From: Chloroflexota bacterium
GTDB taxonomy: Bacteria > Chloroflexota > Limnocylindria > Limnocylindrales > CSP1-4
NCBI GenBank assembly: GCA_003152995.1
Contig: PMBR01000131.1
Location: 40,865-93,732, forward strand
Reading direction: 5' to 3'
Length of the DNA stretch: 52,868 bases
Shown here piece by piece: positions 46,303 through 52,868 of the stretch; within the stretch, counting starts at the first letter, position 1; each line of letters starts with the position of its first letter. The position numbers and the translations under genes were made by a program. The notes under the pieces were generated by a model that saw nothing but the letters and a program-made list of their open reading frames with translations, searched no databases and was not told the origin of the DNA.

Positions 46303-46314
46303 GTAGTCCTGGCC

Positions 46315-46647
46315 ATGGACGAGAGCAACGTCGTAATCAATCCCGAGACTCGAATCTCAGCTTGTCCCGAGCGCCAGATCACCATCGGCCTCGCTGGACC
46401 GCTCAATGAGCGTCTCGACCGACTCGTCGAGCTGGCGGATCTCGAGGGAGCGAGGACCAACCGCAAGGAACTCTTAGCCGCCCTCGTTCTCGGAGCACCG
46501 GCTTCGGCTAGCGCTCTAGCAGAAGCGGTGATCACGCTACGGAAGGCGAAAGCCCGAGAGGCGGCAGTGTTCGGCGACCTGGGCGATGTCCTCCCGTTCC
46601 GGCGACATCAACCTGGGCCTCGCCGTAAGCGCGGATCCGCAGGTTAG
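46315..46647 (+). CDS. Ribbon-helix-helix-like regulator
   Basis: ATG at 46315, 12 bp after the palindrome. The 110-residue product has ERQITIGLAGPLNERLDRLV followed by ELADLEGARTNRKELLAALVLG: a short strand then two helices, as in CopG/MetJ-type RHH proteins that bind palindromes as paired dimers. The C-terminus is basic. It most likely represses itself and the PRTase-like gene. Confidence 0.7.
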   Translation: MDESNVVINPETRISACPERQITIGLAGPLNERLDRLVELADLEGARTNRKELLAALVLGAPASASALAEAVITLRKAKAREAAVFGDLGDVLPFRRHQPGPRRKRGSAG

Positions 46648-46745
46648 CCTCATTGCCGCCAGTCTCCGCGTCCTCGCTCACTAAGCGAAGATCAGTGCGG
46701 AGCAGCTCGATCGGAAACCTCCCGCCTGGGCCAGATCCCCGACCG

Positions 46746-47948
46746 TCAGTCGATTCTGGCTTCGATCTCGGACTCAGCCTCGCTGACATGTGCGGCTATG
46801 CGGCGTCGGCGCTCGCGCTGCGAGAAGCGGAACCGCTCCCGGTCGGTGCAGAAGCTGGAGCGACGCGCGTCGAGGGTCAAGAACGGCTGACCGCACTCCC
46901 GGCAGAAGGCGGCCCCGCGCTGACCTTCGGTGACTCGGCGCAGACCCTCGAGCAGCTGGAGGTAGACGGGCGCGAGCAGCGAGCCCCACCAGCGACGCTC
47001 GTAGACAACGAGCGGACCCGGGAAGTGGTCACTCATAGACTCGCCCTCGCGTGTGAGGTCCCGCCCATACCCGGCTCGCCGGATCTCGACTTGATACTCC
47101 GCGGCCCTATGGACAAAGGACGACAGCAGACGACGCTCAAGCTCGACCAGTCCCCACCAGTCGGCGCTGAGCCGACCTGTGGGAGCGCGTCCTGACGGCG
47201 GTCCCACCTCGACGTCGTACTCCGACCATTCGTAATCCCAATCAGACTCGGGCGCCCACAGGATCGGGATGTCCTCCGTGATGATCTTCTCGTAGGCCGT
47301 GCGGGCCTGGCGCCACCATTCCTGGTATTCGGTTGGGCTCATCCCGGGGGGAAGTGTGAGCCCGCTGAGCGGCGTCTCCTTGAAGACGTCCTCCGGCCGA
47401 GCAGCACGCCGAACGAGGGGCATGATGTGCGTCTCGTAGTTCGTGGACCCGCCGAGCCATAGGAGTTCTGACGGCGACTGGATCGCGGGTTGAGCCCAGC
47501 GCGGATCCCAGCCTTCGGCCGGGGCCCAGCCAGATCGGGGCTGGCTTCCGTCGGGCAGGTGGTCGCTCAGACGCGCGAGCGAGAGCAGGTGCCAGCGCAC
47601 GTTCAGTTGTTGCTGAAGAACGTCGACCTGGGCGTCGTGGAAGGGCGTGTCTTCGCGGACGTGATGCGAGACGTCGAACGTTTCGGCCGGGAAGAAGTGC
47701 GAGAGGTCGAGAACGCCGTGCTCCTGGTACCAGTCGCGGGCAGTCTTCCGATCAGTGACATCGACCCGCGCGAACTCCTCCGCAAGCAACAGGCCGCTCG
47801 CCACGCGCTCGAACGGGTCGTAGCCCGCGTCAGCGAGATCCCCGATGATGTCGCCCCGAGCCCCGTCGTCACCGGAGCGATAGAGGATCTGCACGCTTGC
47901 CGGAAGCCGGAGGCGGCCGTCGCCAGCGAAGCGCGGACGAACGCTCAC
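46746..47948 (-). CDS. Hypothetical protein with C-terminal CGNR-like zinc finger
   Basis: ATG at 47948, without a strong ribosome site. The 400-residue product is rich in Trp, Glu and Arg. The last ~60 residues contain FCRECGQPFLTLDARRSSFC (C-x2-C-x14-C) followed by a basic stretch (RERRRRIAAHV), similar to CGNR-type zinc fingers of putative transcription or toxin-response proteins. The N-terminal 300 residues are unrecognised. It is the rightmost cargo gene and is divergent from the replication operon, with its start 41 bp before the -35 box of that operon. Confidence 0.65.
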   Translation of the reverse strand: MSVRPRFAGDGRLRLPASVQILYRSGDDGARGDIIGDLADAGYDPFERVASGLLLAEEFARVDVTDRKTARDWYQEHGVLDLSHFFPAETFDVSHHVREDTPFHDAQVDVLQQQLNVRWHLLSLARLSDHLPDGSQPRSGWAPAEGWDPRWAQPAIQSPSELLWLGGSTNYETHIMPLVRRAARPEDVFKETPLSGLTLPPGMSPTEYQEWWRQARTAYEKIITEDIPILWAPESDWDYEWSEYDVEVGPPSGRAPTGRLSADWWGLVELERRLLSSFVHRAAEYQVEIRRAGYGRDLTREGESMSDHFPGPLVVYERRWWGSLLAPVYLQLLEGLRRVTEGQRGAAFCRECGQPFLTLDARRSSFCTDRERFRFSQRERRRRIAAHVSEAESEIEARID

Positions 47949-47988
47949 GATGCTTGACCTCGGCTAGGCGTCATCGCCAGATCGGGGA

Positions 47989-48017
47989 TTGCAGGTGACA
48001 CATGGCCCCTATATAGT
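47989..48017 (+). promoter_or_regulatory. Sigma70-type promoter of the element replication operon
   Basis: TTGCAG, 17 bp, TATAGT. Four of six and five of six consensus bases with ideal spacing, 48 bp before the first start codon of the operon. It stands out in this GC-rich region. Confidence 0.7.
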
Positions 48018-48065
48018 ATCCGTGGCGTCAGCAGCAGTTGCTGTGGACGCGATGACAGGTAGAGG

Positions 48066-48290
48066 ATGCCACAGGTGGCGACGCAAAGAAAGCCCGTGGA
48101 CGCGGTGGATGGGACCAACCGCCCTCTGCTCCGTATCGAGCAGATTGCCGAGCGATTATCCATCAGCCGATCGATGGCCTGGAAGATCATCTCGACTGGT
48201 CAGCTGCGTTCTTTACGGATCGGCAGGGTAGTGCGCGTCCGGTCCGAGGACCTCGACGCCTACCTAGCTGACCCAGCTCGCCAGCGATGA
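48066..48290 (+). CDS. Excisionase-like helix-turn-helix protein
   Basis: ATG at 48066, with AGAGG almost touching it, so a slightly later start is possible. The 74-residue product has LLRIEQIAERLSISRSMAWK and IGRVVRVRSEDLDAYLAD, the HTH_17 pattern of Xis/AlpA-type proteins. In integrative elements they bend DNA for excision or activate early genes. The stop overlaps the primase start (ATGA). Confidence 0.85.
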   Translation: MPQVATQRKPVDAVDGTNRPLLRIEQIAERLSISRSMAWKIISTGQLRSLRIGRVVRVRSEDLDAYLADPARQR

Positions 48291-50545
48291 ACTCGCCGTG
48301 CGCCCTTCTTCAGGGCGCTCTGGGAATGGCAGCCGCCGGCTGGGCGGTGCTCCCGTTGCACACGCCGATCGGCGGCAGCTGCGATTGCCGTCGTCCCGAT
48401 TGCCCCTCGCCCGGTAAGCACCCGCGGACCAAGAACGGCCTTCTCGACGCGAGCACCGACCCCGACCAGATCCGACGCTGGTGGGGCATGTGGCCCGACG
48501 CGAACGTGGGGATCGCGGTCCCGTTGGGCACCGTCGCGGTCGACATCGACGGGCCGGAAGGCGTGGATGCCCTCCAAGCCCGTGGCTACGCCCTACCCGA
48601 GACCGCCACGGTCGAAACTGGCCGTGGCCACCACTACCTATACCGGACGACCGAGCCGATCGGACCCAAAACCGCTGTCCTACCCAAGGTCGACCTCCGC
48701 GGCCTCGGCAGCTATCTCGTCGCACCACCCTCGCTGCACCACGGTGGGCGCCGGTACCGCTGGCTTCGCGAGCCCGAGGATGGCATCGCCGAGGCACCTG
48801 CCTGGATCAGCGATATCGTGGGGAGTGGTCGGGGACTCGACAGCCCCATGCCTTCGATCCCCGATGTGATCGTCGAGGGCCAGCGCAACGCCACTCTGAC
48901 CTCACTGGCGGGCTCGATACGCCGACGTGGGGCGCCGACGCCGGTCATCGTCGCTGCGCTCCTCGAGGCCAACCGTCTGCAATGCCGGCCACCACTGGAC
49001 GAGGACGAGGTTCGGGCGATCGCGGCCTCGATCGGGCGCAAGCCGCCAGGCGAGGGCTTCCGGGTTAGGGCGAGCCTGGCCGGGGAATTCCGCGAAATGG
49101 AAGACGCGACGCCTGGTGCTGCAGACGAACCGATGGAAGCGGCCGCCGATCAGGTCGACCATCTGAGCCGTCAATCGCTCGCGGCCTACCATTTCGCCGA
49201 CCGGAGAGGCGCCGAGGTCCGGTTCGACCACGGCCGACGCGTCTGGCTCATCTGGCATGGCCATCGCTGGCAACCGGATCGGGACCAGGAGATCCGCAGG
49301 CTGTGGCTCAAGGCCCTGGGCGATCGATTCCTCGAAGCACTGCGGATCACCGATAGCGAGATGCGGGAGCGGACGATCGGCGCGATCATGGCCGCGGGCG
49401 CCACGGACGACGCGATCGCGGCGGGTCTGCGGATCACGGCGTCGATGAAGCCCGTGGCCACGAGCGGTGACGCCTGGGACCCGGACCCCTGGCTCCTCGG
49501 CTGCGAGAACGGCCTGGTCGACCTTCGGACCGGCGCGTTGCGGGTGGGACGTCCCGCGGACATGGTCAGTCGCTCCACCCGACTCGACTACGACCCGCGG
49601 GCAACGTGTCCACGCTGGGATCGGTTCCTCACAGAGGTGTTCGCCACCGACGAAGATCTCATTAGCTGGTTCGCGCGCCTCATCGGTGCATCGCTCGTCG
49701 GCACCTCCAAGGAGCTACTCGCGGTCCACTACGGCTCGGGCAACAACGGCAAGTCCGTGGCATTCCGAACCCTCGGTCGCGAGGTGGCGGGCGACTACAG
49801 CGTCGAGGTCGCGGTCGAGACCCTGCTCAACGCCAACCGGGCAGCCGGTGCCCCCACCTCCGATCTGATGCGCCTGCGAGGGGCACGCCTGGCCTTCACA
49901 AGCGAACCCGAGCAGGGCGCTAAGTTCAAGGGCGGCACGCTCAAGCGCCTCGCGACGATCGATCTCATGACCGGCCGCGAGCTCCACGGGCGGCAGGAGG
50001 AGTGGCCCCCGACTCATACCCTCCATCTGGCCACCAACCACCTGCCCGCGGCCGACGACGCGTCCGAGGGGTTCTGGCGGAGGATCGCCCTAATCCCCTG
50101 GGCGGTCCGGTTCGCCAAACGCGGCGAGGAAGGCGATGGGCCGGCCGAAGACCCTGGGCTGGCGGCCATCCTCGCTGGAGAGGCCCGCGGCATCCTCGCC
50201 TGGGCGGTCAGAGGCGCCGTGGCCTATGCGACCGCTGGGACGCTCCACCCCTTCCCAGCAGCGGTCGCCCGCGAGACGGCCGCCTATCGCGAGGACGAGG
50301 ACCCCCTGGGAGGTTTCCTGCGCGAGTGGGTCACGGCCCAGGCGGATGCCTCCACGCCCGGACCCAAGGTCTACGAGCAGTACGTGGCCTGGGCCGATTC
50401 GATCGGGTCCAAGGCCATGACCGCGCCGGTCTTTGGCCGAGCGTTCACCGAGCGCTACGACGGGCTCGGCTTCCCCGTCCGTCGCCGCAAGGTCCACGGC
50501 AGCCCCGTTTACGAGGGACTCGTCGTCGTGAGGCCCTGCCCGTGA
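48287..50545 (+). CDS. Prim-Pol primase / SF3 helicase (P4-type replication protein)
   Basis: ATG at 48287 overlaps the excisionase stop. The 752-residue product begins with a bifunctional primase-polymerase domain (~8-180): CRRPDCPSPGKHPRTKNG and VAVDIDGPEG with the catalytic Asp-x-Asp, then GRGHHYLY. A primase C-terminal region (~200-260) and a D5_N-like helical domain (~300-450) follow. The superfamily 3 helicase has Walker A GSGNNGKSV (~483) and a later LHLATNHLP sensor. Such fusions prime and unwind their own origin and let an element replicate when excised. All signatures are intact. The GTGA overlap with the next ORF continues the coupling. Confidence 0.92.
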   Translation: MNSPCALLQGALGMAAAGWAVLPLHTPIGGSCDCRRPDCPSPGKHPRTKNGLLDASTDPDQIRRWWGMWPDANVGIAVPLGTVAVDIDGPEGVDALQARGYALPETATVETGRGHHYLYRTTEPIGPKTAVLPKVDLRGLGSYLVAPPSLHHGGRRYRWLREPEDGIAEAPAWISDIVGSGRGLDSPMPSIPDVIVEGQRNATLTSLAGSIRRRGAPTPVIVAALLEANRLQCRPPLDEDEVRAIAASIGRKPPGEGFRVRASLAGEFREMEDATPGAADEPMEAAADQVDHLSRQSLAAYHFADRRGAEVRFDHGRRVWLIWHGHRWQPDRDQEIRRLWLKALGDRFLEALRITDSEMRERTIGAIMAAGATDDAIAAGLRITASMKPVATSGDAWDPDPWLLGCENGLVDLRTGALRVGRPADMVSRSTRLDYDPRATCPRWDRFLTEVFATDEDLISWFARLIGASLVGTSKELLAVHYGSGNNGKSVAFRTLGREVAGDYSVEVAVETLLNANRAAGAPTSDLMRLRGARLAFTSEPEQGAKFKGGTLKRLATIDLMTGRELHGRQEEWPPTHTLHLATNHLPAADDASEGFWRRIALIPWAVRFAKRGEEGDGPAEDPGLAAILAGEARGILAWAVRGAVAYATAGTLHPFPAAVARETAAYREDEDPLGGFLREWVTAQADASTPGPKVYEQYVAWADSIGSKAMTAPVFGRAFTERYDGLGFPVRRRKVHGSPVYEGLVVVRPCP

Positions 50546-50703
50546 GCGCCAAGGGGGGAGCAGGGGGAGCATTTTGCCGATTCTCAGGTTCGCTCCTCGC
50601 GTGTATTAGGAGGAGACCTAGAAACGGCGGTTTTGCTCACCCTGCTCACCCCGGAGCCGCGATGGCTGACGCGGTCTTCGCGATGGCTGGGGGCCTCGAA
50701 TGA
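50542..50703 (+). CDS. Small coupled ORF, 53 residues
   Basis: GTG at 50542 overlaps the primase stop by 4 nt, and its TGA at 50701-50703 overlaps the next ATG by 4 nt. The product is Gly/Ala/Arg-rich (VSAKGGAGGAFCRFSGSLLA ... AMADAVFAMAGGLE) with no recognised motif. The symmetrical overlaps are the reason to accept it. Confidence 0.5.
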   Translation: MSAKGGAGGAFCRFSGSLLACIRRRPRNGGFAHPAHPGAAMADAVFAMAGGLE

Positions 50704-50879
50704 ACGCCCCCGTCCAACCGCCCGTCGCTCGCGACCCCTTGATCGCGGCCCTGGCCCGCTATGTCGAAGCGCTCCACGCCCGCTATCCCGACGGTCCTGA
50801 CCAGATGCGCAAGGAGAACCTTGACGCCAGAGGGAACATGCCTCGGATGTGCAAGAACAGCGGTGGCAGGGCGGCATGA
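50700..50879 (+). CDS. Small coupled ORF, 59 residues
   Basis: ATG at 50700 with GGGGG upstream; its TGA overlaps the recombinase ATG at 50876 (ATGA). The product has a helical N-terminus (ARDPLIAALARYVEALHARY) and a polar Arg/Asn-rich end. Possibly a recombination directionality or accessory factor given its place, but no motif supports that. Confidence 0.55.
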   Translation: MNAPVQPPVARDPLIAALARYVEALHARYPDGPDQMRKENLDARGNMPRMCKNSGGRAA

Positions 50880-52414
50880 AGCGGCTGCCCCGCTCTCTCG
50901 ACGACATCGGCGGTCTACGGGTGGCCCGCTGGATACGAGAGTCCACCAAGGGGCAATACGACCGCTTCGGTCCAGCGAGTCAGCGCGAGCAGCAGGATCG
51001 CTTCATCGAACGCTATGGCCTCATCGACACGGGACTGACCTTTCAGGTGGCCCAAAGCGGCACCACGGTCTGGCGCTCGGCGGTGATGACCCAGATGCTC
51101 GCCGAGGCCAAGGCAGGCGCCTTCGATCTCCTCCTGGCGGGCTACTCGGACCGCTGGCAGCGCAACCTGCGCCGAACTCTCGAACTCCTCGAAGACAACC
51201 TCCATCCGGCTGGCGTCGCGCTGGTGATGTGCGACCGGCGGATCATCAGCTCCGATCCCCACGACTGGGACGAACTCGTGGCGGAGTCGGCGGGAGCCGA
51301 GAAGTACAGCCGTCGGCTCTCGGAACGGATCACCGAGGGGTACGCCGCCAAGTTTGCCCAGGAGAACGATCCGGGCGGCCATGCCGGCCTTGGGTTCCGA
51401 CGCTCTCCCGAGCCTCCGAATGTGCTCCAGATCGATCCGGCGACCATCGGCACAGCTGTCAGCCTATTCGAGCGTTATGCCCTGGGCACCCTGAGCGCCC
51501 AGCAGCTCGCCGCCGAGACTGGCCTTGAAGCAACTCGCATCCGCGCCATCCTCATGAACCCGATCTACAACGGCTGGATACGCCGACACCGTGGGCCCAA
51601 CGAGACCCGCCGCCCCGCGCCATGGCGTTCGAACCCACCGGTCTCCGACGAGCTTTGGGCGCGAGTTGAGGATGTCCGGCAGACCAAGTGCCGAGGCAGC
51701 GGTCCGCGCCGCAATGATCGAGTCGATCTGCTCGGTGGCTTGCTCTACTGCGTCTGCGGCAAACCCATCAGGAGCGACGGATGGGCCGCTAACAGACGGT
51801 ATCGCAAGCTCCATACCAAGCCGTGCCAGGAATGGGGTGCCGCAGCTCGAATTCCGGCCGAGGCCTGGGAGGAGCCTATCCTCGCGCAGGTCGGCGGGAT
51901 CACGCTCGACGACGGGGTCATCGCCAGAGTCGTGGCCGCCCTAGGCTCGACGGTCCGTCCCGTCGCCATCGACCGGACTCGGATCGAGCGCCAGATGCGC
52001 GAGCTTGCCCTCGAACACGTCGGAGGCGGGATCAGCGACGAGACGTACCTGGAGCGTCTCAAGCACCTCCGAGCGTCTCTGGCGGAGGCTGAGGAGCACG
52101 CACAGGTCGGAGTCCCGGCCGATCGGGCCGTGGAGTGGCTGCGAGCCCTTGCGGAGACCTGGCAGCAAGCGGACGTCCCAGAAGCAAGGAGCGAACTACT
52201 CCACGCCATCTACGAGCGCATCGTCATAGCTGGGAGGGAATTCGTGTCAGCCCGCCTCACCCCAGCCGCCTACGCCCACGGTCTGGCGCTGGCGCTGCCC
52301 GAAATTGTTGCTAAAGCGCGCCCGACAGGTGTTGGACACGCGTTAGCAACCTGCCGAATTCCGATCAAGGGTCGCGATGAGTGGGTGGCTGCGGCGGAGG
52401 CCAAGTCAGCATGA
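50876..52414 (+). CDS. Large serine recombinase
   Basis: ATG at 50876, coupled to the ORF before it. The 512-residue product has the resolvase domain (~14-150) with WIRESTKGQ (nucleophile Ser23 after Arg21) and LLAGYSDRWQRN, a long helix, and a recombinase domain (ETGLEATRIRAILMNPIYNG). A zinc ribbon follows (LLYCVCGKPI ... HTKPCQEW), and a coiled-coil region with LALEHVGGGISDETYLERLK. This is the plan of phage and element integrases of the serine type. The element thus carries both serine and tyrosine recombinases. Its stop overlaps the methyltransferase ATG, and the last 110 bp contain the inverted repeat. Confidence 0.93.
   Translation: MKRLPRSLDDIGGLRVARWIRESTKGQYDRFGPASQREQQDRFIERYGLIDTGLTFQVAQSGTTVWRSAVMTQMLAEAKAGAFDLLLAGYSDRWQRNLRRTLELLEDNLHPAGVALVMCDRRIISSDPHDWDELVAESAGAEKYSRRLSERITEGYAAKFAQENDPGGHAGLGFRRSPEPPNVLQIDPATIGTAVSLFERYALGTLSAQQLAAETGLEATRIRAILMNPIYNGWIRRHRGPNETRRPAPWRSNPPVSDELWARVEDVRQTKCRGSGPRRNDRVDLLGGLLYCVCGKPIRSDGWAANRRYRKLHTKPCQEWGAAARIPAEAWEEPILAQVGGITLDDGVIARVVAALGSTVRPVAIDRTRIERQMRELALEHVGGGISDETYLERLKHLRASLAEAEEHAQVGVPADRAVEWLRALAETWQQADVPEARSELLHAIYERIVIAGREFVSARLTPAAYAHGLALALPEIVAKARPTGVGHALATCRIPIKGRDEWVAAAEAKSA
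52307..52350. repeat. Inverted repeat before the ParB-methyltransferase gene, copy 2
   Basis: GTTGCTAA (52307-52314) pairs with TTAGCAAC (52343-52350), and CGCG (52317-52320) with CGCG (52339-52342), around an 18-nt loop with AG bulged on one side. It corresponds base for base to 23114-23157, where the sixth pair is A:T instead of T:A. Confidence 0.75.
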
Positions 52415-52868
52415 CCGCCCTGACCGTCGACCAGGTCCCAATCGACCAGCTTCGTCCGGACCCGGCCAATCCTCGACGGATCAGCGACGAGGAACTCGAC
52501 GCCCTTGAGCGGAGCCTCCGGCAGTTCGGTTTCGTCCAGCCCGTTCTCGCGCGTAAGGATGACCAGGTTGTCATCGGTGGCCATCAACGCCTGGTCGCCG
52601 CTCGACGGCTGGGCTTGACCACGGTCCCGGTCACCTACCTCGATCTCACGATCGAGCAAGCGCGCGTTCTCAACCTCGCTCTCAACAAGATCTCGGGGTC
52701 ATGGGACGACGCCCTCCTCGCCAGACTCCTGGCTGATCTCCAGGCCAGCCCCGAGATCGACCTGACTCTCTCAGGTTTCGGCGAGGACGAGATAGCCGAC
52801 CTACTGCGCTCGCTTGAGACCCGCGAGAAGCGCGAGCGAGTCGAGAGCTTCGATCTCGATGAGGCCCT
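52411..52868 (+). CDS. ParB-domain / DNA methyltransferase fusion, N-terminal part (cut by window edge)
   Basis: ATG at 52411 overlaps the recombinase stop. The 152 residues inside the window cover the ParB domain: VPIDQLRPDPANPRRISDEE, FGFVQPVLARK, VIGGHQRLVAARRLGLTTVP and the linker ISGSWDDALLARLLADLQAS. It is about 85% identical to the complete copy at 23218, mostly with conservative changes. The methyltransferase motifs lie beyond the window. Confidence 0.9.
   Translation, partial: MTALTVDQVPIDQLRPDPANPRRISDEELDALERSLRQFGFVQPVLARKDDQVVIGGHQRLVAARRLGLTTVPVTYLDLTIEQARVLNLALNKISGSWDDALLARLLADLQASPEIDLTLSGFGEDEIADLLRSLETREKRERVESFDLDEA

Overview
The window is high-GC bacterial DNA with frequent GTG and TTG starts, well-formed Shine-Dalgarno sites, Tat-signal and lipoprotein exports, and many hybrid or repeat-rich proteins. 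A Chloroflexota host (Limnocylindria-like) fits best, but this is inferred from gene style and protein resemblance only. No rRNA, tRNA or CRISPR array was recognised.

Layout. 0-19 kb is ordinary chromosome: a partial aldo/keto reductase; a protein with a duplicated domain; three minus-strand genes (HEAT-repeat protein, GT-C glycosyltransferase carrying an Ig-like tail, secreted Ig-repeat protein); two tandem Tat-exported paralogues with duplicated leaders; an atypical NRAMP transporter; an APC/KimA-like permease; and small genes including DUF5661, cupin, lipoprotein and TetR. At 19.3-22.3 kb lies a hybrid histidine kinase whose sensor is a LacI-type sugar-binding fold.

22.6-26.3 kb is a deletion derivative of a mobile element: the middle of a tyrosine integrase is joined directly to the last codons of a large serine recombinase, followed by an intact ParB-methyltransferase fusion and three or four element genes. 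26.3-41.7 kb is accessory and partly decayed. It holds Kelch and propeller lipoproteins, a SurA/PpiC-like foldase, a large Type IIG-like methyltransferase/nuclease, a GAF membrane protein, a retropepsin-like protease, and pseudogenes or fragments (C39 peptidase, uracil-DNA glycosylase, epimerase, CHAP protein).

41.7-52.9 kb is a fuller member of the same element family. It starts with a tyrosine integrase and a 1.4-kb non-coding stretch with phased 11-bp repeats and hairpins. A cargo block on alternating strands follows (Ser/Thr kinase, possible RNase H-fold protein, phosphoribosyltransferase-like protein, ribbon-helix-helix-like regulator beside a perfect 29-bp operator, zinc-ribbon protein). 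Next comes an operon behind a strong sigma70-type promoter: excisionase-like HTH, Prim-Pol/SF3 helicase, two small ORFs, serine recombinase and ParB-methyltransferase (cut by the window end). Every junction in this operon is a 4-nt ATGA or GTGA overlap.

The two element copies share an inverted repeat just before the methyltransferase gene whose arms have changed in a compensating way. That repeat, the deletion scar and the cargo block are the best leads.
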